A stretch of DNA of 38,185 nt from contig CAMNXF010000022.1 in the NCBI GenBank assembly GCA_946567425.1, positions 1-38,185 on the forward strand, written 5' to 3'. Within the stretch, counting starts at the first letter, position 1; the number at the start of each line of letters is the position of its first letter. Made by a program: the position numbers and the translations under genes. The notes under the pieces are model-generated. The model saw only the letters and a list, made by a program, of their open reading frames with translations. It had not been told where the DNA came from and searched no databases. The stretch is from an uncultured Clostridia bacterium (GTDB taxonomy: Bacteria > Bacillota > Clostridia > Oscillospirales > Ruminococcaceae). This document shows, piece by piece, positions 24,167-33,226 of this stretch.

Positions 24167-26281
24167 CTAATTCTCAATTATTCCCACAGCCTCATAGCAG
24201 TTCAGCGGATATTCACGAACGGGAACGTTCTTTTCCGCAGCGAGCTGCCGCAAATGCTTTGTCAGCGGGCTTTCAATCGACTTAACAAGGATCACGCGCG
24301 GCACTCTCCGCAGCAGTACGCGCGTCGCTTCTCCGATACTCGGCTTGACCGAATTAAGGTCGGCAATCCCAAATTCCCTTGCGATACGGCGTGCCTCCTC
24401 CAGCCCCGCGCCGTCCGCCGCTCCGCAGTCGTGCTCCTCAAACGGCGGCAGCACATCGATTTCGCGCTCTATCGCGTTAATAAACTCGTAGGTTCTGTCA
24501 AACATTTCCAGTTCGCCAAAATACGCCGCGCCGTGAAAATCACTATCAAAAATCAGATCGGAGCGCAGCACGGTACGTGAAAACAGCCCCGAGACCACGC
24601 TGTTCAGGCACGAGCACGGAATAAAAATATCCTTACGCGTTCCGCAAATTTCACATAACCCCGCAGGATCAGCAAGCACCGCGACCCGTGCGTCGATTTC
24701 AGGGAACTCGGCGAGCGCCTCGGCAAGCTGCCGCGCGATAGCTCCTTTCCCCGTCCAGCCGTCAACAAATTGAATATTTTTGGATGAATGACGCGCAAGA
24801 ATATACCTTATCGCGCTGCTGTCAATTCCGCGGCCACGTATTATTGACACGGAATAATGCGCTGCATCTATGCCATGAAACCGCTTCAGATAGCGCTTTA
24901 TCAACGTTCCCACGGGAGTTCCCGCGCGTGCCAGCGAGACTATGACAACGTTTTCACCCTTTGCCGCCAGAATTTTCTCGGCGACCGCGCGGACGGCATC
25001 GGCGGTCTGCCCGCCCCAAGTCCGCAAACCCTCCTCATATTGCCGCAGATACGCGTCGGACGGCTCGTATTCGGCGGGCAGCAATTCACAATAATGCACT
25101 CCTTTGCGAATTAACGGCTCACGTTCACTCGGAGGCATAGGCTGAATTTTCCCCGTAATATCCTTTAGCAAGAGCCGACAGTCGCCGCTCTCCAAAGACG
25201 TTCGCATTGATTTTCCGCGCCAGCGCACCAAGGCGACGCGTTCGCCGCCGCACGCTCCGCACAATCGCGAAACCGCGTCGTTATCGGGATCCTCAGCGTC
25301 CGTCATTAAAATGCTCAAATCGCAGCGCACACAGTTATATATGTAAACTCTCCGTTCGCTGTCGTAAAGGCTTGTCAGCACGGCGCGGTCTCGAATGGGG
25401 TAATCCCCCTCGCCGGAGGGCAGCATGGGACTTCGCGTTACCCCGTGGATCCGCACCGTTATCCCCTTTTCGGTAAGCAGCTTACCGAAAAGTATAGGCG
25501 GCAGACAAAACTCCTCCGTTCCGACAATCTCAACCGAACGCACTCCCTCAAGAACTCCCCCGAGCTGCTCCAAAAGCGCATTGCAAAGCCGATTGCACTC
25601 GTCAAAGTATTCGCCGCAATTCACGCCTGAACGAATATCAAGCAGTGCGTTCAACAAAAAATCAAAATCAGGATCTTTGCCTAAAATCTCTCTATCGCCG
25701 CAGAAATTTTGTTGAAATTTAACAAAATTCTGATTATCAAAAAATTCTTCTGCGATAATATCTATATTATTCTTGGCAAAATTCTTACGGCTCTCCTCGC
25801 TTGCGGTAAACGCCACAGCGGTAAACCGACAGCGGCAGCGCTCACGAATGGCTTTGTAAAGCGAAACAGCGGTATGTCCCGTAGTAAATTTATCATCAAT
25901 AATGAACACATGGGAAAATTTCCCAAAATCTATCTCACGCCGAACACAGAGCGTATGCAAAGGCGCATGGCTATGCGTTTCCTCAAAGCAGACGCTCTCG
26001 AAATAACCCGGAAGCTTTTCACGCGTAGTGCTCAGCAGAAAGCACCGTTCGCCCAGTGCCGCAGCTGCAAGCGCACCTATTCCGACTGCCGTCTCCGAAA
26101 AAACGACCGCCAGACATTCCCCGCGCGGGCAGCGTTTTAGCATCTCCGCGCCGAGAAAACCGCAGTGCAAAGCGGTCTCACGCGGATCGGACGGGTAATG
26201 CTTTGATTGAAATTTATTGACGATAATAAAGTCGCGGCGAGTATTATTTTCCCGCTTTGCCAAGCTGAAGTTATTGTTCAT
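24167..26281 (-). CDS. Fused double phosphoribosyltransferase, PRTase_2-TRSP-StiP-PELOTA
   Basis: In Ter (tellurite-resistance-associated) clusters these modules sit on two proteins predicted to make a nucleoside-like metabolite. Here a 704-residue chain carries four: (1) PRTase_2 type transferase, about 1-200, with a PRPP-loop-like IIDDKFTTGHT (127-137); (2) TRSP domain, about 245-350, bearing its name motif at 282-285; (3) StiP/PRTase_1 domain, about 362-605, with GVHYCELLPAEYEPSDAYL (394-412), SLARAGTPVG (449-458), SIIRGRGID (479-487), VDGWTGKG (506-513); (4) PELOTA-type RNA-binding tail, about 645-704. The start (ATG 26281, after CGGAGAATAA) is 11 bp after the PHP gene. The reaction is inferred from published genomic studies. 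No terD-type gene, ATP-grasp or HAD is nearby. Confidence 0.9.
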   Translation of the reverse strand: MNNNFSLAKRENNTRRDFIIVNKFQSKHYPSDPRETALHCGFLGAEMLKRCPRGECLAVVFSETAVGIGALAAAALGERCFLLSTTREKLPGYFESVCFEETHSHAPLHTLCVRREIDFGKFSHVFIIDDKFTTGHTAVSLYKAIRERCRCRFTAVAFTASEESRKNFAKNNIDIIAEEFFDNQNFVKFQQNFCGDREILGKDPDFDFLLNALLDIRSGVNCGEYFDECNRLCNALLEQLGGVLEGVRSVEIVGTEEFCLPPILFGKLLTEKGITVRIHGVTRSPMLPSGEGDYPIRDRAVLTSLYDSERRVYIYNCVRCDLSILMTDAEDPDNDAVSRLCGACGGERVALVRWRGKSMRTSLESGDCRLLLKDITGKIQPMPPSEREPLIRKGVHYCELLPAEYEPSDAYLRQYEEGLRTWGGQTADAVRAVAEKILAAKGENVVIVSLARAGTPVGTLIKRYLKRFHGIDAAHYSVSIIRGRGIDSSAIRYILARHSSKNIQFVDGWTGKGAIARQLAEALAEFPEIDARVAVLADPAGLCEICGTRKDIFIPCSCLNSVVSGLFSRTVLRSDLIFDSDFHGAAYFGELEMFDRTYEFINAIEREIDVLPPFEEHDCGAADGAGLEEARRIAREFGIADLNSVKPSIGEATRVLLRRVPRVILVKSIESPLTKHLRQLAAEKNVPVREYPLNCYEAVGIIEN

Positions 26282-26292
26282 TTATTCTCCGT

Positions 26293-26973
26293 TCAATTCG
26301 GCTCAAGTGGTATAACAGAGCCGTTTCTGATCTGCCGCAGATAGTCGGCAGGACAGGTGATTTTTTCGGGAACAAATATCCCGCCTCCGAACATTCTGTC
26401 GACTGAATGTGTATCGGAGCCGCCTGTGAGCGGCAGACCGTACATTTCAGCGTATTGCTTCGCGCGGCTGTCGAACACGCTGTCTTTTCCGTGGCTGGCG
26501 TTTATCCATTCGACCGCGTCAACGTCGTGCGGATACAGGCTGATGTGCGGTATGTACGGGAAATCACGGAACGGGTGTGCGTGAACGATAAATCCGCCGT
26601 CCTCGTGAACCAGCCTGAACAACGCGCGCTCGTCAGCGACCGTAAGGTAAAACTCGTGCTCCAGCAGCCAATTTTTGTCAATTCCGTAAAGCAGAAAGTC
26701 CGCACCCTGTACAGTGAACTCAACACCGAAAAACACGTCCAGACCCACCTGCAAGCCCGTTTTCAGAGCCGCCTCATAGCCCTTGCAATAAAGTTCTATT
26801 CTGTCCTCCCACGGCAGTTCGCGCGGCACGGCGGTGTTACCGTTGAAAAAGTGGTCGGTGATGAATATCCCGTCATACCCCGCCGACTTATGCGCGGCAG
26901 CAAGTTCTGCGGCGGGAGAATGCGCACACGCGCTACCCTCGCAGGTGTGTAAATGAGTTTCGTATTTATACAA
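26293..26973 (-). CDS. PHP-domain phosphoesterase
   Basis: The 227-residue protein has the four polymerase-and-histidinol-phosphatase metal motifs: HLHT (7-10), ITDHFF, VHAHPFRDF and GGSDTHS. Such proteins hydrolyse phosphomonoesters with up to three metal ions; the substrate is unknown. The frame is open to 26991, but there the TTG overlaps GGAGG; I prefer TTG 26973, 11 bases downstream of GGAGG (an AUG in another frame lies in between). It lies 11 bp before the double phosphoribosyltransferase, so the two are probably translated together and may share a pathway. Confidence 0.88.
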   Translation of the reverse strand: MYKYETHLHTCEGSACAHSPAAELAAAHKSAGYDGIFITDHFFNGNTAVPRELPWEDRIELYCKGYEAALKTGLQVGLDVFFGVEFTVQGADFLLYGIDKNWLLEHEFYLTVADERALFRLVHEDGGFIVHAHPFRDFPYIPHISLYPHDVDAVEWINASHGKDSVFDSRAKQYAEMYGLPLTGGSDTHSVDRMFGGGIFVPEKITCPADYLRQIRNGSVIPLEPN

Positions 26974-27048
26974 GTTGTCATTATCCTCCAAAAATCTACA
27001 GAATGCAATTATCTTTTTAAAATATCTCGCGAGAAAATTACAACCGGT

Positions 27049-29559
27049 TTAATGGACATCATACCACGTTTTTCCGATCTTCGCATCAACGGGTAGAGGC
27101 ACGGCAAGCCGAACGGCATTCTGCATTTCGTCGCGAAGTATCTCCAAAGCCTTTTGTGAAACGCTCTCGGGCGCTTCGACAATCAGTTCGTCGTGAACCT
27201 GAAGTATCAACTTAGCCTCGGGAAGTTCGCGCTTAAGACGGTTATATACTCTAACCATTGCAATCTTGATAATATCCGCAGCAGTTCCCTGAATGGGTGT
27301 ATTCATTGCGATACGCTTGCCGAGCGCCTTTACGGTCTTGTTTGTTGCCAGTATCTCGGGAATGAACCGTCTGCGCCCGAACATCGTCACCGCGTAACCA
27401 TCTACTTCGGCGGAGCGCGTATTTGTGTCCATATATTGCTTCACTCCGCTGAAATGCGAAAGATAATCATCTATATATTGCTTAGCCTCGCTAACGGTCG
27501 CGCCGACATCTTTAGCCAGCGAAAACGCCCCGATCCCGTAAACGATACCAAAGTTGACCGCCTTTGCCTTTCGGCGCAGATCGCCATCGACCTGCTCCGG
27601 AGCGCGCTTGAATACACTCGCGGCTGTCTCCGCGTGAATATCACGACCCTCCTTGAATGTCTCGATCATCACCTTATCGTTCGCAAGCGCGGCGAGAACG
27701 CGCAACTCTATCTGGCTGTAATCCGCATCGCAGAGCACCTTCCCGGGCGCGGCAGTAAAAAATTTACGGAAATTCCGACCGATATCGGTGCGCACGGGAA
27801 TATTCTGAATATTCGGCTCTGCGGAGCTTATCCGCCCTGTTCTCGTCTCGGTCTGCTTGAACGTCGTGTACATTCGTCCATCCTCAGAAACCGCGTTCTC
27901 AAGCCCTTTCACGTATGTGTTGTACAATTTTGTCAGCTTGCGGTATTCGAGGATCGGCTTTATGATCGGGCTTTTGTTGACTAATGCCTCTAACGTTTCA
28001 CTGTCAGTTGAATATCCGGTCTTGCGCTTCTTCCCCGCGGGAAGTCCGAGCTCCTCAAACAGTACTACCGAGAGCTGTTTCGGACTTCCGACGTTGAATT
28101 TGCGTCCCGCAAGAGTGTGAATAGATTGCTCAATTTCTACAATTTTCGGCTGAATTTCCTCGCCGAAATTGTGCAGTGCTTCAACATCAAGCGCGATACC
28201 CTCGTGCTCCATTGAGGAAAGCACTTCCGCAAGCGGAATTTCGATCTCTTGCAGAACCTTTAACATACCTTGTGCGCAGACTTCCTTAAAGAGCGCACGG
28301 TTAAGCAAATCTAGCGATTTTTGCATATCGTTCGGAGCAATTTCGACCCTGTACTCCGCGCAAAGCCTTTGAATATCGTAATTCGCAGCGTTGACGTTCA
28401 GCAGATAAGCCGCCAGCGTAGCGTCAAACGTGACATTCCTCAAATCAATTCCTGCATTTATACACTTCGCGAAAACCGCCTTAGCGTTGTCAGTATGCTT
28501 CGGGAGATCGCTTTCCAACAGCTCCTTTAAATCGTCTTCAAGCGCCTTTCCGTCTCGGAACACGGCAAGTTCTCCAGCAACTATGAACACGTCGAGCGCG
28601 TCGACATCATACTCAGCGGTATCGGGCGTTACATTCGGCTTTTCAGTGGTATACAACTGCTTCTTTTTCGGAACGGACAACTTGACCTCCTTTGCCGCAA
28701 CATCGGATAAATTCAGCTTTTTAATTGCAGTATTCATTTCCAACTCTTGCAAAATCCCGACCGTGACCGCTTTGTCGCCCTTGCCGAACGCATACGCGCC
28801 TAGATCCTCCGAAACAGGCGCGGAAAGGCATATCTCGCCGAGTGTCCTCGATAGCTCCGCACTCTCTTTACCGTTTTCGAGCTTGGTGCGCACGCCTTTA
28901 GTAACGTCAATTTCTGCAAGATTATCATAAATATATTGCACAGTGTGATACTTTTGTATAAGCGAGAGAGCGGTCTTTTCGCCGATTCCGGGAACACCCG
29001 GAATATTGTCCGAGCTGTCACCCATAAGTGCCTTGACCTCCAGCATTTCGCGCGGTTCGACACCATAAACCTCATTTATCTTGCCAGGTGTGTAATAAAC
29101 ATCCTCCTTGTTGGTGGCAAGCCGTACAGTCACACGGTCGTTCACAAGCTGAAAACTGTCACGGTCGCCCGTGCTGATAATGCATTCCGCGCCATGTTCC
29201 GCAGCAGCGCGCGAAAGTGTACCTATGATATCGTCAGCCTCGTAGCCCTCGACCTCCAATACTGAAACTCCCAGACTGCGCAGTATATCCTTGATGAGCG
29301 GCATCTGCGCCGTGAGCTCGTCGGGCATTCCGTGACGCGTTCCCTTGTAGTCGGCGTACAGCTTATGGCGGAACGTCGGCGCTTTCATGTCAAACGCCGC
29401 TGCTATCCTGTCGGGTTTTTCCTCTTTAATTAACTTAAAATATATGTTCATAAACCCCGTGAGCGCGTTGGTCGGCACGCCGTTTTTGTTTGTCAGCAGA
29501 CGTATTCCGTAGTATGCTCTGTTCATTATGCTGTTTCCGTCGATCAACAGTAATTTCAT
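27049..29559 (-). CDS. polA: DNA polymerase I
   Basis: The 836-residue repair and Okazaki-fragment polymerase has a 5' nuclease domain (about 1-280, with LLLIDGNS, EADDIIGT and STGDRDSFQLV and a helix-hairpin-helix VPGIGEKTA). The middle corresponds to the 3'-5' exonuclease domain, but it is shortened and the first DxE motif is missing; only the FDATLAAYLL block remains recognisable. Proofreading is probably lost, as in many Gram-positive Pol I. The polymerase domain is complete (DYSQIELRVLAAL, RRKAKAVNFGIVYG, QVHDELIVEAP). It ends WYDVH. The start has GGAGG upstream. Confidence 0.97.
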   Translation of the reverse strand: MKLLLIDGNSIMNRAYYGIRLLTNKNGVPTNALTGFMNIYFKLIKEEKPDRIAAAFDMKAPTFRHKLYADYKGTRHGMPDELTAQMPLIKDILRSLGVSVLEVEGYEADDIIGTLSRAAAEHGAECIISTGDRDSFQLVNDRVTVRLATNKEDVYYTPGKINEVYGVEPREMLEVKALMGDSSDNIPGVPGIGEKTALSLIQKYHTVQYIYDNLAEIDVTKGVRTKLENGKESAELSRTLGEICLSAPVSEDLGAYAFGKGDKAVTVGILQELEMNTAIKKLNLSDVAAKEVKLSVPKKKQLYTTEKPNVTPDTAEYDVDALDVFIVAGELAVFRDGKALEDDLKELLESDLPKHTDNAKAVFAKCINAGIDLRNVTFDATLAAYLLNVNAANYDIQRLCAEYRVEIAPNDMQKSLDLLNRALFKEVCAQGMLKVLQEIEIPLAEVLSSMEHEGIALDVEALHNFGEEIQPKIVEIEQSIHTLAGRKFNVGSPKQLSVVLFEELGLPAGKKRKTGYSTDSETLEALVNKSPIIKPILEYRKLTKLYNTYVKGLENAVSEDGRMYTTFKQTETRTGRISSAEPNIQNIPVRTDIGRNFRKFFTAAPGKVLCDADYSQIELRVLAALANDKVMIETFKEGRDIHAETAASVFKRAPEQVDGDLRRKAKAVNFGIVYGIGAFSLAKDVGATVSEAKQYIDDYLSHFSGVKQYMDTNTRSAEVDGYAVTMFGRRRFIPEILATNKTVKALGKRIAMNTPIQGTAADIIKIAMVRVYNRLKRELPEAKLILQVHDELIVEAPESVSQKALEILRDEMQNAVRLAVPLPVDAKIGKTWYDVH

Positions 29560-29611
29560 CTGAGTTTCCTCCGTATTTTTGTAAAATATGACGAACTATT
29601 TCGTGTAGCGT

Positions 29612-30160
29612 TTACATCCGGATGCCGTGCAGCAGCTTATCGGGGAGTTTTTTCAGCAGCAGCATAGTGCATATCCCGGTGAATGCGCCGCCGATTATCG
29701 CACTTGCAAGCAGTATAGGAGTGTAGGCGAGCACAAATTTTGAGCCATATATCAGCACCGCCGCAAGCATTTGTCCCGCAATATGAAACGTTGCTCCGCA
29801 CACTCCCGTAAACGGCAGAAACCGCGTATCAAAGCGGATTTCCCCGTCCGTTTTCGGAAACAACCCGCGTGCCGCAAGCATTGCTGCGCACGCGAGCACC
29901 CCTCCCGAAAGTCCGTACATAGCGCTCGTCAGCGAACCCGTAATCAAAGCCGCGAGAAAGCACCTGAGCACCGCCACAGCAAAAGCGTCCGCGCCCTGCC
30001 ATTTTCCGCCTATGTACAAAATAAACAACGTCACGACGTTGCCCAGACCGACGCGGATACCCGCAACGGGCACAATGGGCGGCAGCATGGTCTCAAGCGC
30101 GGAGAGAGCTCCGGCAAAGCATATAAACACAGCCGAAAGCGTCAATTTTTTTGTAGTCAT
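29612..30160 (-). CDS. Gx transporter family membrane protein
   Basis: The 182-residue protein has five or six hydrophobic helices and matches the Gx transporter family (sometimes annotated heptaprenyl diphosphate synthase component I), with LSALETMLPPIVPVAGIRVG and GLGNVVTLF near the start and a conserved GATFHIAGQ in the third quarter. The family resembles ECF transporter substrate-binding components. The substrate is unknown. In other Clostridia it often sits with NusG-type or ApbE genes; that is not the case here. The ATG at 30160 follows CGGAGTGAAAA. The 175-bp gap upstream (30161-30335) has no gene and no clear promoter. Confidence 0.85.
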   Translation of the reverse strand: MTTKKLTLSAVFICFAGALSALETMLPPIVPVAGIRVGLGNVVTLFILYIGGKWQGADAFAVAVLRCFLAALITGSLTSAMYGLSGGVLACAAMLAARGLFPKTDGEIRFDTRFLPFTGVCGATFHIAGQMLAAVLIYGSKFVLAYTPILLASAIIGGAFTGICTMLLLKKLPDKLLHGIRM

Positions 30161-30335
30161 TTTTCACTCCGTTTCGGGTGGTTTTTGCGAGCTTTTTTCG
30201 GGTGAAAAAAGCAATTGCCAAAAGGGGCTAAAAAGGCGATATAATAACGCTTGACGACATAACCACGTACAAAAAACGCTTGCTTTTCCGACGTTTAAAA
30301 TCAGTGCAAAAAAGAACCCCCTCATCCAACGCTGT

Positions 30336-31022
30336 TCAAGAGGAAACTTTTTCGCTTTCATTGGTGTGAACCGAGTTTGTAATGTTTTCGATCATTTCCT
30401 CCTCGGGTTCCTTTTCGGGATGAGCGTTCAATATGTTGTTAAGCTGTCTCGCAAGCTCGCGCATTTCGCTTGTAAGAGGCGGTAGCGGTGGTATCTCCTC
30501 GTCGTCACCGGACGAAAGAATATCATCGCTTTCGGGCGAGAAATTCGGGAGAAGCGTATAATCGTCGCGCCTGATAAGCCTCGGCGAATAACCCTCCAGA
30601 TAATCCTTGCATCGCGCGGCGAAATACGAAAACGCCGCCGCGAACATCACAAGCGCCATTACCGCGCCGCACCCGAAGAACACCCCGCGCCCCGCCAGCG
30701 CTCCCACGGTAAACCCCGTAGCCGCAAGCACCAGATCTGCAACGATCAGCAGCAGTTTAACGAGCCCGGCATCGCCGACCGCGAACAACGCGACCCACGC
30801 CGCCGCGACAACAAGCGCGGTTATCGCGACCACTTCAAAGCCCGACCCGAACAGGATAGAAAGCCCGATGCAGAGCAGCGCCGCCGCGCAGTGCAGGTAA
30901 AAACAGGCGCGGATTATTTTCCGCAGCGCGGATACCTTTTTACGGCGGGAGACAATAAAATCCTCAACGATGTTGCCGCTCGTGTAAAAGTGTATCAGTT
31001 TTTTCTTGATTTTATACTTCAT
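30336..31022 (-). CDS. Membrane protein with acidic cytosolic tail, hypothetical
   Basis: This 228-residue protein has a basic N-terminus, four membrane segments (about 39-60, 62-82, 85-106 and 112-133), and a tail of about 85 residues rich in Asp, Glu, Pro and Ser (SPESDDILSSGDDEEIPPLP). No family is recognised. ATG 31022 follows GGGAG by six bases and lies 17 bp downstream of nadE, so it is probably in one transcript with nadE. Confidence 0.78.
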   Translation of the reverse strand: MKYKIKKKLIHFYTSGNIVEDFIVSRRKKVSALRKIIRACFYLHCAAALLCIGLSILFGSGFEVVAITALVVAAAWVALFAVGDAGLVKLLLIVADLVLAATGFTVGALAGRGVFFGCGAVMALVMFAAAFSYFAARCKDYLEGYSPRLIRRDDYTLLPNFSPESDDILSSGDDEEIPPLPPLTSEMRELARQLNNILNAHPEKEPEEEMIENITNSVHTNESEKVSS

Positions 31023-31039
31023 CTCGGCTCCCGTTAACT

Positions 31040-32950
31040 TTACAGCTTATTAATTTCTTTCAGCCAGACCGCCGCTGACGCGTCGCTCGGCATTCTCCAG
31101 TCTCCGCGCGGCGAAAGCGACACCGACCCGACCTTCACCCCGTCAGGCAGACAGCTACGCTTGAACTGTTGAGCAAAAAAGCGGCGGTAAAACGTTTTCA
31201 GCCACTTTTTGATCGTTTCCGAATCGTAGTTCTCCCCGAAAGCGTACTGCGCCAGCCGATACACTTTTTTCGGCGGAAAGTCCCAGCGTATCCCGTTGTA
31301 CAGAAAGAAATCATGAAGCTCATACGGTCCGACCAGATCTTCGGTGATCTGCGAGATCTCACCGTCCTTAGCGGGCAGAAGCTCCGGACTTACGGGCGTG
31401 TTGAAAATATCCGTCAGCACCTCACGGAGCGCGTTGTTATCGGTGTTCTGCGCGTAGTAATATACGATATGGCGCACCAGCGTTTTGGGTACCGACGCGT
31501 TCACGCCATACATACTCATGTGGTCGCCGTTGTAGGTTGCCCAGCCGAGAGCCAGTTCCGATAGGTCGCCCGTTCCGATAACCAAGCCGTTTTCTTCGTT
31601 CGCGATATCCATAAGCACCTGTGTGCGCTCGCGTGCCTGACCGTTCTCGTAGGTGACATTGCGGTCGCCCTCGTCATGCGAAATATCCTTGAAATGCTGC
31701 CGAACACTGTCTGAAATATCTATGACCCTGAGCGTCGTTCCGAGTATCGCGCAAAGCGCTTCGGCATTTGATTTGGTGCGGTTCGTCGTGCCGAAACACG
31801 GCATCGTCACCGTGACTATATCGCTCATGGGTCGACAGAGTATCTTCATCGCCTCAACGGAAACAAGCAGAGCCAGACAGGAATCTAGACCGCCCGAGAT
31901 ACCGACAACAAGCGTTTCGCAGCCTGTGTGGCGTATTCTCGCGGAAATCCCGTGCGCCTGCATCTGCAGAATGTCGAAACAGCGCTTTTCCTTTTCCGAC
32001 GCGGACTGCGGCACGAACGGCAATGCCTCGACATTGCGCGTTAGTACGGTGCGTTCGGGGCGCATCGCGAACGCGATCCTCCGCATTTCCGGCTCTGCGC
32101 CGCACTTGAAGCTCGTGTTGCGGCGGCGCTCCGTTGTGAGCTTCTGCACGTCGATCTCGCTTATTGTTAATCCTGTGGTGTACAGTCCGCTGTCGGCGAG
32201 CATTGTGCCGTTCTCGGCGATCATACGATGTCCGCCGAAAACGAGGTCCTGCGTGGACTCGCCCTCGCCCGCGCTCGCGAAAACATACCCGCAGATCAGC
32301 CGCGCGGACTGTCCCGTAACGAGTGCTTTGCGGTATGCCTCCTTGCCGATCGTTTCGTTGCTTGCGGAGAGGTTCGCGATGATCACTGCTCCGCCGAGCG
32401 CGAGCACGGTCGACGGCGGATCGGGCGACCACAGATCCTCGCATATCTCCGCCGCAAACGTCAGCTCGGGAATATCCGAGCACTCAAAAAGCAAATTCAA
32501 ACCGAACGGAACGGACTTTCCGAGCAGCTCGATATCGAATTTGCCGTCGGGCGCGCTCGTAAATTGACGAGCCTCGTAAAATTCATTATAATTAGGCAGG
32601 AATTTCTTGGGAATAACGCCCAGAATTTCGCCGTTCTGTATAATTACCACACAATTATACAATTCGCCATGGAATACTATCGGACAGCCGACAGCCGACA
32701 GCATATCCGATCCCGAAGTCGCCTCAACAATACGGGCAAGCTGCTCCAGTGCGCCGTTCAGCAGAACGGGCTGATAGAACAAATCGTGGCAGCAATACCC
32801 CGTAATGCACAGCTCGGGAAACACAAGCACCTTTACCGCCCGCATTTTCGCCTCGGCAATAAGACCGATAATTTTATCGGCGTTGTATTCGCAGTCGGCG
32901 ACCCGAATTTCGGGCGTTGCCGCCGCGGTTTTGATAAATCCATCGTTCAT
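31040..32950 (-). CDS. nadE: Glutamine-dependent NAD+ synthetase
   Basis: This 636-residue enzyme amidates nicotinic-acid adenine dinucleotide to NAD+ with ATP and glutamine. The N-terminal nitrilase-type glutaminase (about 1-290) has the E-K-C triad in FPELCITGY, KKFLPNY and AEICEDLW, and the C-terminal synthetase (about 330-636) has the P-loop VVGISGGLDSCLALL and GTGDLSELALGWATY. Length and order fit the two-domain type. ATG 32950 follows GGAGAAAATT. It leads the leftward series and has its own promoter at 33010-32982. Confidence 0.97.
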   Translation of the reverse strand: MNDGFIKTAAATPEIRVADCEYNADKIIGLIAEAKMRAVKVLVFPELCITGYCCHDLFYQPVLLNGALEQLARIVEATSGSDMLSAVGCPIVFHGELYNCVVIIQNGEILGVIPKKFLPNYNEFYEARQFTSAPDGKFDIELLGKSVPFGLNLLFECSDIPELTFAAEICEDLWSPDPPSTVLALGGAVIIANLSASNETIGKEAYRKALVTGQSARLICGYVFASAGEGESTQDLVFGGHRMIAENGTMLADSGLYTTGLTISEIDVQKLTTERRRNTSFKCGAEPEMRRIAFAMRPERTVLTRNVEALPFVPQSASEKEKRCFDILQMQAHGISARIRHTGCETLVVGISGGLDSCLALLVSVEAMKILCRPMSDIVTVTMPCFGTTNRTKSNAEALCAILGTTLRVIDISDSVRQHFKDISHDEGDRNVTYENGQARERTQVLMDIANEENGLVIGTGDLSELALGWATYNGDHMSMYGVNASVPKTLVRHIVYYYAQNTDNNALREVLTDIFNTPVSPELLPAKDGEISQITEDLVGPYELHDFFLYNGIRWDFPPKKVYRLAQYAFGENYDSETIKKWLKTFYRRFFAQQFKRSCLPDGVKVGSVSLSPRGDWRMPSDASAAVWLKEINKL

Positions 32951-32981
32951 AATTTTCTCCTATACGCAATATTCCATTTTT

Positions 32982-33010
32982 ATTATATACTTTTCTGCGG
33001 GAAAATTCAA
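32982..33010 (-). promoter_or_regulatory. nadE promoter
   Basis: On the minus strand TTGAAT (33010-33005), 17 bases and TATAAT (32987-32982). Confidence 0.8.
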
Positions 33011-33124
33011 GGGGAAAATTAAAAAGTATGAAAAGTTTTTGCAGATATAAGGAAAACCTTCCCATATAGGGCACTGAACCCTGCTTCCGGTTTTTTCAAA
33101 ATTACAATAATTTTTCTTTTCCTC

Positions 33125-33153
33125 TTGACAACATCAACAGGATATTATATAAT
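33125..33153 (+). promoter_or_regulatory. Serine protease promoter
   Basis: TTGACA (33125-33130), 17 bases and TATAAT (33148-33153): perfect consensus. It is preceded by an A/T-rich tract ending TTTCTTTTCC that may act as an UP element. The region 33045-33100 holds a hairpin-like GGGCACTGAACCC and AAAACC/GGTTTT that I cannot name. Confidence 0.9.
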
Positions 33154-33226
33154 GTATTTGTACGGCGAACGGGTTTTGCGAAACGCGCAATACAAGGAGC
33201 CGAATTTTCAAAGAGAAGTATTTATT

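Noticed and set aside
24167..26281. A full Ter (tellurite resistance) operon
   Set aside because: No TerD, TerC, ATP-grasp, HAD or CitE-like gene is visible; only the double phosphoribosyltransferase is present.
32228..33022. Plus-strand ORF of 264 codons opposite the start of nadE
   Set aside because: It overlaps the glutaminase domain of nadE on the other strand and the nadE promoter.
33045..33100. A riboswitch before the protease
   Set aside because: The hairpin-like bases lie upstream of the promoter and match no riboswitch core known to me.
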